Source: Hyaloraphidium curvatum (Eukaryota > Monoblepharomycota > Hyaloraphidiomycetes > Hyaloraphidiales > Hyaloraphidiaceae). Taken from it: a stretch of DNA of 64,000 bases. The notes under the pieces are model-generated. The model was given only the letters and a program-made list of their open reading frames with translations, searched no databases and was not told the DNA's origin. Both the position numbers and the translations under genes were made by a program. This document shows, piece after piece, positions 50,194-62,866 of the stretch; position 1 is the first letter of the stretch, and every line of letters starts with the position of its first letter. The stretch lies in the NCBI GenBank assembly GCA_025558095.1, contig JAIVFI010000009.1, forward strand, positions 1 to 64,000, written 5' to 3'.

Positions 50194-52296
50194 ATGGCCG
50201 AGCTCGTCGTCGCCGCCGAGGGAATGAAGAAGGTGCGGTCCGCCGGCCGCCGCCCTGACCGCGCTGACTCCGTGCCTCCCCCGCGCCCGGCCCGGCCCGC
50301 CCCGCCTCCGCCGCCCCTCGCTACTTCCGCACGGCGCGCCCTCGCCGCGCTCCGCCGCCTCCGCGCAAACAGGTCCTCAAGGAGTTCTCGCGCCAGGAGG
50401 TCGCCCAGCACAACAAGCCCGACGACTGCTGGATCATCGTCGACTCGCTCGTCTACAACGTCTCGACCTTTGCCGACCTGCACCCCGGCGGTACGTTGCT
50501 CCCCCGGGGTCTCGGGCCCCCCCGGCCCCCTTTGGTCAGGTGCCTGACAGGCGATCCCCGTTCCAGGCGCCGGCGTGATCCACGACGTCGCGGGCAAGGA
50601 CGCCACGGACGTCTTCTACCAGCTGCACAGGCACTCGGTGCTGCAGAAGTTCGGCCCCAGGCTGCTCGTCGGCACCGTCTTCAACGAGAAGCCCAAGGTT
50701 GTCGGCGAGGGCGACTTCTCCACGGTGCCCTACGCCGAGCCCTCGTCGATCCGCCCCGGGTGGAAGGAGTCGCCCTACTACAAGGAGTCGCACAAGGCGC
50801 TGCGCCTCTTCACCCGCAAGTTCGTCAACGAGTTCGTCCGGGCTGAGGCCATCGAGCACGAGGACCTGACCAACGAGCGGCCCTCGCCCGAGCTGTGGAA
50901 GCGCATGGCCGACGCCGGCCTGCTGGCTTGCCGTCTCGGGCCCGGGAAGCACCTGAGCCTGGGCATGAAGCTGCCCGACTGCGTTAAGCCCTCGGAGTTT
51001 GACTACTTGTGGGTCCCGCCTTGACACGTGCTTTTCGATCGACGTCTGATCCCGCCCCCCCGCCGCGCCCCGCAGCCACGAGATGGTGGTCAACGAGGAG
51101 CTCTCGACCCTCGCCTCGCGCGGCTACTCGGACGGCCTCGGCGGCGGCTTCGTCATCGGCCTGCCGACGGTGCTCAACTTTGGCCAGCCCGAGCTGCAGA
51201 AGCGCATCGTGCCGGGCATCATGAAGGGGGACAAGTTCATCTGCCTGGCCATCTCCGAGGCCTTTGCCGGGTCGGACGTCCAGGGGCTGCAGACCCGCGC
51301 CGTGCTGTCCGAGTGCGGCAAGTTCTACATCGTCAACGGCACCAAGAAGTGGTGGGTGCCCCGCCGCCATGATCCTTCCTTCCCTTCTTGAAATCTCACC
51401 CCCCACTCCTCCCAGGATCACCAACGGCACCTTCTCGGACTACTTCGCCACGGCCTGCCGCACCGACAAGGGCCTGACCATGCTCCTCATCGAGCGCTCC
51501 TTCGGCGGTGTGGAGACCAAGCCCATCAAGACCTCGTACTCGATCGCCGCCGGCACGGCCTACGTGACGTTCGAGAACGTCAAGGTGCCCGTGGGCAACG
51601 TGCTGGGCAAGGTGAACGACGGGCTCAAGGTCGTCCTGTCCAACTTCAACCAGTGGGTGGCTCCCTGGGCAGGGAGAAGGGACCATGCTGACGGCTGTTC
51701 GGTTTCCAGCGAGCGTTGGGGCATGTGCGTCGGCTCCAACCGCGGCGCCCGGCTCGTGCTCGAGGAGTGCATCAAGTGGGCCATGCAGCGCAAGGTGTTC
51801 GGCAAGCCCCTGATGGAGCAGCCCGTGGGTTCACCTTTGGTCCGCGTCCCGAGTGGACGTCGACTGACCCCGCCTTGGCGGCATCCAGGTGATCCGCCAG
51901 AAGATCGGCGCCATGGCCGCCAAGATCGAGGCCGACCACGCGCTGATCGAGAAGATCACGGACCAGATGAACAAGATGACGTACATGGAGATGTCGGAGC
52001 ACCTCGCCGGCCCCATCGCGCTGCTCAAGTACGAGATCACCCGCACGGCGGGCTTCGTCGCCGACGAGGCGGTGCAGGTGTTTGGCGGGCGCGCGCTGAC
52101 CAAGACCGGCATGGGGCGGACGATCGAGATGTGGAACCGGACCTACAAGTTCGACGCCATCTTGGGCGGGTCCGAGGAGATCCTGGTGCGTTGCCCCCGT
52201 TGGTTCTGCGGTCGTTCGTGTGCTGATCCGCGTGCTTTGCAGTGCGACCTCGCCGTGCGCCAGGCGATGAAGAAGATGCCCAACGCCCGCCTCTAA
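50194..52296 (+). CDS. Cytochrome b5/acyl-CoA dehydrogenase fusion, eight exons
   Basis: Exons 50194-50232, 50373-50490, 50567-51008, 51076-51351, 51416-51652, 51710-51824, 51889-52185, 52243-52296. The N-terminal cytochrome b5 domain has EFSRQEVAQHNKPDDCWII, VYNVSTFADLHPGGAGVI with the first heme-ligating His in HPGG, and FYQLHRHSVLQKFGP with the second. The ACAD domain has ICLAISEAFAGSDVQGLQT, IVNGTKKWITNG, FDYFHEMVVNEELSTLASR, HERWGMCVGSNRGARLVLEE and ADEAVQVFGGRALTKTGMGR. The FAD- and acyl-CoA-binding segments are intact. Such b5-ACAD fusions are known in fungi; the heme domain may pass electrons to or from the flavin. Substrate chain length is not deducible. Confidence 0.92.
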
Positions 52297-52405
52297 GCTT
52301 TCCCACGCGCCGTCCGGCGACTAGATTAAGCCCCGCGCTATGTACAGATCTGCTACTTCTTGTAGAGGGCTAATTTTTCTCCCTTCTCCACACGTTCCCC
52401 GCCGG

Positions 52406-53269
52406 TCATGCCGCCGCCGTCAGGATCCGGTCCAGCGCGTCGACCACGGCCTGCCGGTGTGCCTTGCTCCCGTGGATGTTGTGCCCGGCGCCCTTGACCT
52501 CGACGACCTCCACTTTCGGGGCCAGCGGGGCGAACCGTTCGACGTGCGAGGGGAAGAATGCCGCGCCGAGGTCGCCCTGGGCCCTGAGGAGGACGCCTCC
52601 CACCGAGGAGGAAGGGAGCGCACCGTGGTCCGCCATCTTGCCCTCGATGCTCTGGGTCCACAGCAACGGGTCCATAGCTGCCCGCGAGTGCCCCGTTGCC
52701 GCGAGGTCCGCGGCGGTGAGGATGTCCCCCATCTTGACCGTCGATCCCGGTGCGACGGGCATGGCGGCGATCTCGGCGGTGATCTCCGCCGGCGCGGCCT
52801 TGGCGGCCTGCATCCTGACCGTGTCCTCGCGGAGCTTTTCGAACATGGCCTTGTACCCCGATCCGGCAAAGTCCTCGGCGAGCCAGAAGGGCGGGTCTTC
52901 CAGGAGCACCTGCGTCACGGCATCCGGCCTGAGGCACGCGGCCAGGTAGGCGGTGACGGCACCCAACGAGTGCCCTGCGACGACGGCCCTCCCACCCAAG
53001 TGGTCGAGCAGCGCGGCGGCGTCGGCGGCGAAACGGGCCGTCGTGTACTTCTCCGGTGCGCGGCCCGACTTTCCGTGGCCCCGCATGTCGAAGAGCACGC
53101 AGCGGAAACCCTTTTCGGCCAGCGGGGCGGCGACGTCGAGCCACGAGTGGCGGGAACCGCTGAGGCCGTGGAGGAACACGACGAGCGGGCCGTCGGCGGG
53201 GCCGAGGACGGCGTAGTGCAGGGTCAGGCCGTCGTGGACGAAGGATTCTGTGGATTCGAGCGCGTCCAT
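52406..53269 (-). CDS. Alpha/beta hydrolase
   Basis: Single exon of 287 residues from the ATG at 53269. The oxyanion motif is VVFLHGLSGSRHSW, the nucleophile elbow VVAGHSLGAVTAY (Ser of GHSLG), and the catalytic His lies in GAGHNIHGSKAHR; the acid is probably the Asp in RAQGDLGAAFF or an earlier residue. CVLFDMRGHGKSGRAP is typical of the epoxide hydrolase/haloperoxidase-like branch. No signal peptide. Stop at 52408-52406. It converges with the acyl-CoA dehydrogenase gene, 109 bases apart; a metabolic link is possible but unsupported. Confidence 0.9.
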   Translation of the reverse strand: MDALESTESFVHDGLTLHYAVLGPADGPLVVFLHGLSGSRHSWLDVAAPLAEKGFRCVLFDMRGHGKSGRAPEKYTTARFAADAAALLDHLGGRAVVAGHSLGAVTAYLAACLRPDAVTQVLLEDPPFWLAEDFAGSGYKAMFEKLREDTVRMQAAKAAPAEITAEIAAMPVAPGSTVKMGDILTAADLAATGHSRAAMDPLLWTQSIEGKMADHGALPSSSVGGVLLRAQGDLGAAFFPSHVERFAPLAPKVEVVEVKGAGHNIHGSKAHRQAVVDALDRILTAAA

Positions 53270-53438
53270 CGTGGATGCGAGTGCGATGCGGTGGCGGATG
53301 CGCTTGGGGGACGGCCGGGATTCGGGCGGAGTGGAGCCAGGAACCAGCGGGGTGGCGGACGGTGAAGGCCAGGATCAACAGATTTGAATGCTCACACATG
53401 CAGAGCTACTGTAGTTCAAGAAGCTCCCTCCTCTCCAA

Positions 53439-54481
53439 TCACTCCTTGACGTCGGTGCGGTAGACCTTGCTTACAATCCTCCACCCCTCGTCGGCCTTGA
53501 TCATCGTGAGGAAGTCCGTGAAGTACCTCGGCTGCAGCTGGCACTTGACTTTGGCGAAGGCCGTGTCGGGGGCGATCTGGGTGATGCTCAGGACGCGGTC
53601 GGCGCGCTTGACGCCCATCTCGGCGGGTTTGGGGCGCGAGTTGATGGCCTTGAACCTATTCAAGCACCGCGGTTAGCAAACGACATGGGGATGAAGGCGA
53701 TGTGCATACCAGTCATCGCGGGCGAGGTTGGTCACATTGCCCTCGGCGTCCAGCGAGCGGAGGTAGCTGCAAGGATGGAACACCTGGCCGAGCTTCTCCG
53801 TCGACGCCTCCCACAGCCCGTCAAAGTAGTTCTTGAGCAACTTAGAGATCTCGGCAAGGTCCTCGGAGCCCGTGTCCGGCACCTATGGCAGAATCACAGT
53901 GGATTAATGAAGGCCGGAAGGCCGTACTGGGCCAGCTACACACCACGTCGGGGTCGGCGGACTTGGCGGTGTGGAAAGTCTTGGAGACCACCTGCCACCC
54001 CTTGTTGGTCTTGAGGAGGATCAGAATGTCGGTCCAGAAGTTCGGCTCGACCGGGCAGCGCACGGTGACCGCGCAGGTCTCGGGGCCGGAAAAGTCGACG
54101 TTCAGCACGGCATCTGCGGCCAAATGTCACCCATCGTCCGGCCGCCCGCCATCGGTAGGCACCCACCGTGCCTCGGCACGCCGAGCTCCGTCGCCGGCGG
54201 GTTCTCCTTGAGGTACTTCTTGAACCCGTCGTGGGACAGCACCCAGACCTTGTTCTTGGCCTCGTCGCGCCCGTACAGCTCGGCAACGGGGTGGAACGAC
54301 TTGTCGACGTTTTCGGGGAGGTGCAGGAAGTTGGCGTCGAAGTCTGCACGCGGCGCAGGTGGAGGGTCAGAGGGGAAGGGAGACGAGTGCGGGAGACGGT
54401 ACAGGTCTGCACGACGTCGAGGATCTCGAGGAGCGACGCGCGGTTCTCGTCCGAGACGGCGTGGTGGCCGTTGCCGTTCAT
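53439..54481 (-). CDS. Two-domain lumazine-binding-like (NTF2-fold) protein, five exons
   Basis: Exons 54481-54404, 54343-54168, 54113-53944, 53882-53711 (exon edge 53711/53710), 53655-53439, with introns of 53-61 nt. The protein contains two NTF2-like modules. The first: LLEILDVVQTYFDANFLHLP, DKSFHPVAELYGRDEAK, VTVRCPVEPNFWTDILILL and WQVVSKTFHT. The second: ISKLLKNYFDGLWEASTEKL, VFHPCSYLRSLDAEGNV, ITQIAPDTAFAKVKCQL, YFTDFLTMIKADEGWRIVSK and VYRT. This is the pattern of the putative lumazine-binding family, usually a single domain; here it is duplicated in tandem within one chain. Enzymatic role unknown. Confidence 0.8.
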
Positions 54482-54660
54482 CGTGGCGGAGGAAGGAAGG
54501 GGCGGCGGTGCTTTATCGGGCGGAGAGGCGATTGGACAACGGGGGCGCAAGGATCCGCGGCGCTGCGCGTTAGATCGGCCGATCAGTTCGCCACGCGCGA
54601 AATCGGGGCTTTCCCTTTCTTCTGCTCCGTTCCACGACGAAGAATACAAATGAACTGTTA

Positions 54661-54785
54661 ACCAGGGCCAGCATCGCGGGGAGGAGCGCCAAGGCGCATG
54701 TCTTCCACGGGATTGGGGAACTACATAGCCAGGGCGAGCATCGCGGGCACGAGCGCCAACGCGACCGTCCGCCACGGGATCGCAG
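54661..54785 (-). repeat. Direct duplication of the esterase C-terminal tail sequence
   Basis: Two units of about 55 bases (about 54662-54714 and 54729-54783) read CCAGGGC-AGCATCGCGGG... on the plus strand. On the minus strand the gene-internal unit encodes IPWRTVALALVPAMLALAM and the downstream unit, beyond the stop, would encode IPWKTCALALLPAMLALVN. Both are hydrophobic tails of GPI-anchor type. Confidence 0.7.
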
Positions 54786-56789
54786 GTCCGATGGCACTGC
54801 TCGGCCTCGTCGTCGTGGTCGCAATCGGCGTGGTCACATTGGCTTGCCGGTCCGCGATCTCGATGAGAGTCCGGATGCCTTCGTCGCGCCAATCTGCAGC
54901 CAGCAAGTCAGAAAGCAGGCCAGCTCCGCGCAACATTCCGACACCCACTCGGAAGCTTGGTCTCGGGCATCACATCCACCGCCCCGTTGGTCCGGAAATA
55001 CGCCACCTCCCTCGCCGACGCGTTGTACCTCGGCCACGGCTCCAGCCCCTGCGCGAACCTTGCCCACGCGCCCGCCATTGCCGCCGCCGTCGCCTTCTCC
55101 GCCGGCGACATGAGGTCCGCGATGTACCACACGAACGGGATGTCGGCGCCGTGGAAAATGCCGAGGTCCTGGGTGACACCCTGCTGGTAGAGCTGCCTGA
55201 GGAGCGCGGCGACGGTGCCGAGCCGGTACTTGTAGCTGGGCACCCCAGTGCCGGCGACTTCCTGGGCGAACACCACGCCCGGCGCGAACCAGTACGCGTC
55301 CGAGATGAGCGCCGTGGAGGAGAGGTAGGCGGAGGAGAAGTTGCGATAGAGGGGGAGCAGCTTGGCCGCGGTCTCGGCGGCCCAGGTCGCGTTGATGGTG
55401 GCCTCGGCAGCCTCGGTGGTGAACTGGCGCAGGCCGACGGCGTAGATGGAACCTTCGTCGTCGTTGTCACCGAGGAGTAGACCGTCCAGTTTCGGGAAGC
55501 CGCCCTGCCAAAAGACTTAGCTCAACCGCCAAGAATGAGGGTGAAGGAACGCACCTGCCGAAGCATCTTCCGCGGGTCATCGCGCACCGTCTTGCCGTCG
55601 ATCGTCGGGTAGCCCCACGGCGACGTCGGTCCGTAGTTCATCCTATCGACGACCTCGAGTATCCGCTCCATGCTGACGTTGCGCATGGCGGAGATCTGTT
55701 CGGATGGGGCAAGGTTCGAGGTGTTAACTGGCAGAAAAGTCTTCGGTCAAGATCAAGCACTCCGAGCGAAAAAAAAAACACCCACAGTTGGAGGTAAAGT
55801 TCTTCCAATGGGCCTCGGCCTCCGCCATCGTCAGCGCGTACATCGTCTCCGGCGTCCCGCTCTGCATGATTGCCCGCGAGAACAGAGTCGTGTCCTTGCG
55901 GTTCAGGATGTGATACCCAATCGATACGGCCCCCGCCGACTCGCCAAACACCGTCACGCGGCGCGGGTCCCCATTGAACGCCGCGACATTGTCCTGCAGC
56001 CAGCGCAGAGCAGCAATCTGGTCCTGCATGCCGAAGTTGACGCCCGCGGGCGACTGGGCGAGGATCGCGTCGCCGCCGAGGAAGCCAAAGGCGTTCAGGC
56101 GGTAGTTCACCCCCACGACGACCACGTCCCATACATCCGCCACTCTGGAACCGTCGTAGAACCAGAAGTTGGCCGAGCCCGACATGAGGTGCCCTCCGTG
56201 GAGCCAGACCAGGACGGGGCATCCCGACGCGGGACACCGCGCCTTGTCCGGGGAGTAGACGTTCAGGTAGAGGCAGTCCTCCGAGACCGACGCGCACGGG
56301 CTGGTCTCCCCGCCCGAGTTCTGCGCGCAGCAGGGCCCGAAGGCGGTGGCGTTGCGGGCGCCCTCCCAGGGGGCCGGCGGGTACACTGGCGACGTCCAGC
56401 GCTGCGGAGGTTGGGCGTAGGGGATATTGAGGAAGCTAGTGGTGAGGAATGTTTCCAAAATAGTTCCCGAGGTGTTTATGTCCGAGTTAGGCGCGAACCG
56501 CGGCCACATGACGAAGACGCGGCGCGCGGCGGACGGCAACGGGTCAAGCAGGTACGAGACGGGGCACCAGAGAGGCCCACCTCCGGGTCGTGTTCTTCCG
56601 CACGCCAACCACATCGCCCTGCTGCGTCCGCACGGTCGTCGGGTCGCCCTGCCGCGGCTCGAGCACGGCGCGGGCTGCGAGGCGGTGCGCGCGCGGAGGC
56701 TCGCGGGGGAGCGGCAGGCGGGCCACCGCGTCCGCGGTCGAGAGCAGCGCCGCAAGAAAGACGGCGAGGAGGGCTAAAAGGCGCCTCAT
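54721..56789 (-). CDS. Type-B carboxylesterase with GPI-like C-terminus, five exons
   Basis: Exons 56789-56581, 56435-55786, 55725-55555, 55504-54949, 54893-54721. Signal peptide MRRLLALLAVFLAALLSTAD. The carboxylesterase/cholinesterase domain has FLNIPYAQPPQRW, SEDCLYLNVYSP, CPVLVWLHGGHLMSGSA, VVVVGVNYRLNAFGFL, VNFGMQDQIAALRWLQDNV and VTVFGESAGAVSIGYH (nucleophile Ser). Downstream are LLLGDNDDEGSIY with the likely acid and QDLGIFHGADIPFVW, whose HGADIPFVW carries the catalytic His. The protein ends in a hydrophobic tail (WRTVALALVPAMLALAM) after a Thr-rich spacer, suggesting a GPI-anchored, extracellular enzyme. The first intron (56580-56436, 145 nt) is the longest in the window. Substrate unknown. 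Confidence 0.9.
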
Positions 56790-57578
56790 CGTAGACCACG
56801 GCCTCGAGAGGGGGATGCCGGTGTTCTCTGGAAGACGTGTGAGGCTGAGCATCCGATTTCCCGTCCCGCCTTCCCGTTGCCGATCGATTCACCGCCCAGG
56901 ATGTCCGGGGATTCGATGAACTGGTGATGCTGTTGCATAATGATGCTGGATCAACCACTAAGGTGACTTGTTGATGGTGCCTGGCGATGCGGTTGAGCTC
57001 GGCCGGCGCATGTACGCCGGAACCAGCAACCGGCTAGTAGCAGAAACAGCCTCTTCCGAAGGGAGGTCATCTTTCACGGTATGAAACTGAACTCCTAATG
57101 AAGCTTAGATTGTGCTTTGCGGTGGTGGTGTTGCTCTATCCAGAGTCTCGATATGCAAAGTAGGTAATTGTGTTGGGAAATGCCGCTGCGCCGGTGGCTG
57201 TCGAAAGTACTGGTCTCGAGGCCACTAGTCGAACTTGAAATATTCATCCAAGCCGGATCGATCGATCTGCGGAAGGAAGGGGGCTTTTTCGGCCCCGTGA
57301 ACGGCCCGGCCGGATGTCGGCATCCCGAATCCGCTAATCTGGTGCCGGCGGCACGGCGCAACACGGCCCAAGCTTTTCAGCCTCCTGACCGTCCAGACAC
57401 TGGCAGATAAGGCGGCCCAGCTTCCACTCTCAAGGCAGGAAGGGACCTGGAGACGATTGCCTCCGTCACGTCAACGTGGTCGGAAGGGCCCGGCCACCAG
57501 CCCGATCCTCGAAGCTTCTTCGTCGGCCCGTCGGTATCTCGTGACGCCATCGCCCCGACGACCCCTGGCAAAACAGTC
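56790..57578. other. Divergent intergenic region, lower GC
   Basis: About 790 bases between the esterase start (leftward) and the SPRY gene (rightward). The stretch 56930-57260 is visibly less GC-rich. No gene, RNA or repeat recognised; it probably holds two promoters. Confidence 0.4.
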
Positions 57579-58671
57579 ATGGCCCCCGCCTTCTCGCCCG
57601 CCCGGCCGCGGACGGGCCTCGCGCGGCTCTTTCAGCGCTCGGAAAGGCCAAAGGAACCGGGCAATCCCGGCGGCCCGCGGGACTACGCTGGCGAAGAGGA
57701 CGCCCGCGCGCGGGACTGGTTCGCGGCCCGGGGGCTCCTCGACGACCCGCATTCGGCCGCGGGGGAAGGACCGCTGGGAGAAATGGACGAAATCGAGATC
57801 GCGTCGCTCAACTCGGCCCAACGGGGCTCGGCGTGGTGCTTCGCCGGGGTCGTCGAGCGCTGCCGCGATGCCGCCTCCAACGGCGAGGTGACCTGCCTGC
57901 AAGACGACGCCGACGTGCCCCCCGAGGCACAGGGCACCCTGCCGTGCCACGTGCTGCGCTTCCCGCGGAGCAGGTTCCGCGACGACCAGCCCGTGGCCAA
58001 CCGCTCGGTCGTGGCCTCGCGGCCGCTGCAGCCGCCCTTCCCGCGCGAGAGGGGACTGCACTACTTCGAGGTCACGGTGCTGGAGATGCTCCCAGCGCAC
58101 TCTTTCTACGTCGGGCTCGTGGTGCCGCCGTTCCCCGACTTCCGAATGCCGGGCTGGCACGCCAACTCGATAGGATTTGGGTCGCGCGAGGGGAGCTTGT
58201 TCTTCGGCGACAGGCACGGGCCGGTGCCTTACATCAGCGGATTCAGGAAGGGGCAGACCATCGGGTGCGGGGCGCTGCTCGCGGACGAGGGTGGCGCGCT
58301 GGGCTTCTTCTTTACCAAGGTGATCTTGCCCCGGTCTGATCCCCGAATCCCAAAGCTCACCTCCTCCATCCCCACAGGACGGCCGCCTCATGCATCCCAG
58401 CGGTTTCGGCACCGTGCACCAACCCCTCGATGCCCTGATCGAACTCCCCCCGTGTGCCCAGCCCTTGCTCCGGAAGCTCGTCCACGCCTGCGTGGGCACC
58501 AACGGCCCCGCCAAGCTGGCGTGCAACTTTGGCGAGCGGCCGTTCGCGTGGGACAGGGCCAACGACAACGCCGTGGTGGCGAGGACGGATTCGGGGTGTT
58601 GGGCGGACGATCCGAGGTTCGGAGACTGGGAACCGCTGCCACCATACCCTGGATACCCAAAACTTGGATAG
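57579..58671 (+). CDS. SPRY-domain protein, two exons
   Basis: Exons 57579-58319 and 58378-58671, intron 58320-58377 (GTGATC...CAG) joining FFTK to DGRLMHP. The N-terminal 110 residues are unrecognised. The SPRY domain comprises ERGLHYFEVTVLEML, SFYVGLVVPPFPDFRMPGW, NSIGFGSREGSLFFGD, FRKGQTIGCGALLADEGGAL and GFFFTK, then FGTVHQPLDALIELPPCAQP and LACNFGERPFAWD. The order and the W-x-N-S-I-G-F/Y segment match the RanBPM/Ash2-type SPRY fold, so a protein-interaction role is expected. The ending is YPGYPKLG. No RING, B-box or LisH is present. Confidence 0.85.
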
Positions 58672-58940
58672 GGCTGGATCACTCATGATCGTTTGGTGCG
58701 GATGACGAGTTAGAACCGATGCCGTTGGGACGATTGCCTGCCGTGGGCGCCAACCCTCGCTACACGGTCCTGGAGCCTCTTTCGTGCTGACCACTTTTTA
58801 GAGGATAGACAGATGAATTAGAAAATAGACATCTATCGATTGCCACCTCGATCGCGCCATCCCGCAGGACGTCGTCAGCGGCCCGCCATCGATCGCATAC
58901 CTCGCCTCCGCCGTGCCGAACCGCCGAAAAGAACGCCGCG

Positions 58941-60254
<1,314 letters not shown>

Positions 60255-60851
60255 GGCCCGGGACGGACACCGGGAGTGGAGAGAGTGGTTTCTAGATGTA
60301 GACGAAGAGAGCCTCTATGTCGAACGATAACTTTTCTGTCTCATCGACTCGAGAGGTTGTCTGATACAATGTCGATCGCAACGTCCTCCGCTGATTTGGC
60401 CCATCCGGGGCGAGAAATGCCGATGCAAGCACTTAAACACGACATCCGCCTTTGGGAGCCACTTTCGGAGGGCAACAGGTCCGGATCGCGAGTTTGTGCA
60501 TTGATCCGCCGAACCGGGTCCGACCGCCAACGCGGCGCCACCAAGCGCGGCGTGTTTTTCCGCGGCTTGCGCGGCACTTCGGAACCTTCGCCCCGGCGCC
60601 ACGTCAGAGGGAGGCAGCTGCCGCAGGACACCGTCCCGCGCGCTGCCATCCCCCGGGCCACTTTGAACCGGCTCCGGCGCCGCAGGGCGCCCGGCGGGGC
60701 GGGTCGACGTCGGCGCCTGTCAACCGCCTGCGCAGTGCCATCGGAGCCCTCCCGAGACCTAGAGGACACTTCAACACCCATCCGCCGGACCTAATCGTCT
60801 GGAATTCTCCTGAATTGCGCTCCGAAAGCTCCTCGGCACTTTGTTGGCACG
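60255..60851. other. Intergenic region
   Basis: About 600 bases between OYE and the PPR-like gene. Shadow frames only; nothing recognised. Confidence 0.4.
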
Positions 60852-62654
60852 ATGTACGGTCGCGGCGCCTTCCATCTTGGACGGCAGATCCTCGCGCCGG
60901 CCCACGGCCACTTCCAGTCGGGTCAGGCATACTCGCTATGGCAGGCCGGCTCGTCGGTCGCCTCGGGCTCGGCGGAGGACGAGAACGCCAAGCGGCGCGG
61001 CATGGGACACCACCCGCTGACAGCCACCACCGGCCACACGCACGCCCCGGCGAAGGCCATCCCGCCGACGCCGTGGCACCCTGCCCGTGTCGGCCAGCGG
61101 CTTCCCCATGGTGGCCACGTGGCCCCTGGAGCCCAGGGACATGCCTTCCCCGCCCTTCTCTCGTCGCCGGCTCCGCCTCCGCGCACCGCGGCCGGCAGCT
61201 CGGCAGATCCGCTGGCGAACCTCGGCCTGGACATGCTGCGCGGTATCAGGGCCGCACACGATCAATCCACCAAGGCCGTGGACTCGTTCGACCCCTTCGG
61301 CGAAGACGCCGCGGACATGCCGCTCGTAGCGGCGCTGTCGGGCGCAGCCGGGGCCTTCCACCCCGAGCACGGCCACGCCACCCGTTTCCTTGCCGTCGAC
61401 ATGGACGCATCCCGTCGGCATTCTGAGCCGATGCCCATCTTTGCCCCCGAGGTCGACACCGCCCCGCGCCGGGCGTCTCATCCGGTCTCGCCGTCCAGGC
61501 AGGCGCAGGTGGCACCCAAGCTCCCCCGCGGCAAGGATTACGGGGCGCTGATCAAGCAGCTCGGCAAGGAGGGCGGATGGGAGCGCGTGAGAGGTGTCTG
61601 GGAGGAGATGGAAAGGGGAGGCGTGGTTCCCGATCTCGGTGCGTTCACCTGGGGCGGTTGTCACGCTGCTTCATTCTGACGACGATGTTTCGGTTCAACG
61701 CGCACAGCTACGCGCAACGCCTACCTAGAGCACCTCGGCCGGCATCCGTCGCGCCTGCCGCTGGCGCGCCGCTTCTTCCTCTCCCTCCCTCTGGCCCACC
61801 GCAACCTGGCCACCTACAACGTCATGGTCAAGATGCACTCGGTCGCCCTCCAGCCCGAGCTCGCCGAGCAGTACTTCCTCGCCATCTCCAGCGAGGGCGG
61901 CGTCGCCCGCACCCCCTCTGGCGGCTGGGCCGTCACCCCCCTCGAGCCCAACGTCGTCTCGCGCACGCACCTCCTCGACGCCTACGCCCGCGCCGGCCGG
62001 CTGCCCCCCGCCCTCGCCGTCTTTCGCGAGATCGACACCTCGCGCCCGCCCGCGACCCCGGAACAGCTCCGCGTGGCATACAAGCACCTCCTCGTCGCAC
62101 ACGTCAACGGCGGCGACGTCCCCGGCGCCATGCGGCACTTCCGGCGCATGCGCGAGCGCGGGATCCCCGCCGACCCGTTCTCGTACGCGCTGGCGGCGAG
62201 GCACGCGCCCACGCTGGCCGAGGCCCGCGATGCGCTGGCGAGCTACCCTGGCCGGCCCGACGCGCGGATGCTCGAGGCCGGTTTCCTGGCCCATGCGAGG
62301 GCCGGGGAGTGGGACGGCGCGTGGGCGTGGTTCGCGCGCGCGCTGAGGGAGCGGCCCGGGGCGAGGATCTGGTCGGCTCTGGCGCGCGGCGTGTTTGGCG
62401 ACGCGCAGCACCGCGAGGCCGATGAGTTCGACGGTGATTTGCTCGAGGGGATGGAGGGCGAGGGTGAGCTGACGGACCGCCTCGGGGTACTGGACGCCCT
62501 GGGGATGTCCGCGCCCGCGCAGTCCGGGCCGTCGAGGGAAGAGGCAGAGAAGGCGATCGCGGCGGCGGTCGTCGGGATGGAGCGGGCCGGGATCACGAGG
62601 GGAGACAGGGAGCGGGCGAGGGAGGAGCTGACGAGGAGATGGTCGAGGCGCTGA
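60852..62654 (+). CDS. PPR-like protein, probably mitochondrial
   Basis: Exons 60852-61656 and 61708-62654; the intron 61657-61707 (GTTGTC...CAG, 51 nt) joins GAFTWG to ATRNAYLEHL. The N-terminal 200 residues are His/Pro/Ala-rich without acidic clusters, compatible with an organelle-targeting region. The C-terminal half contains helical-hairpin repeats of pentatricopeptide type: KDYGALIKQLGKEGGWERVR, NLATYNVMVKMHSVALQPEL, VVSRTHLLDAYARAGRLPPA, AYKHLLVAHVNGGDVPGAMR and RMRERGIPADPFSYALAARH. PPR proteins bind organelle RNA and support its processing or translation. The spacing (about 35-38 residues) is approximate, so repeat number is uncertain, about five to seven. Confidence 0.75.
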
Positions 62655-62866
62655 GGGCGCTTCGATTTTCGGAAATCTTGGGATCCTTTTGGATCAATGT
62701 AGATAGTGCAAAGGCGTTCTAGACCAATGGCGTAGATGTGCGAGAGGATAGCGAACTCTCGGCCACGAGGTCTAATGATAAATTACCATCACTCGTTAAC
62801 TCAGCCCGTGTGGGAAGGTGTGGGAAGGACAAAGACTAGCCCAGACAGAATCCCTACCACGCGGCC

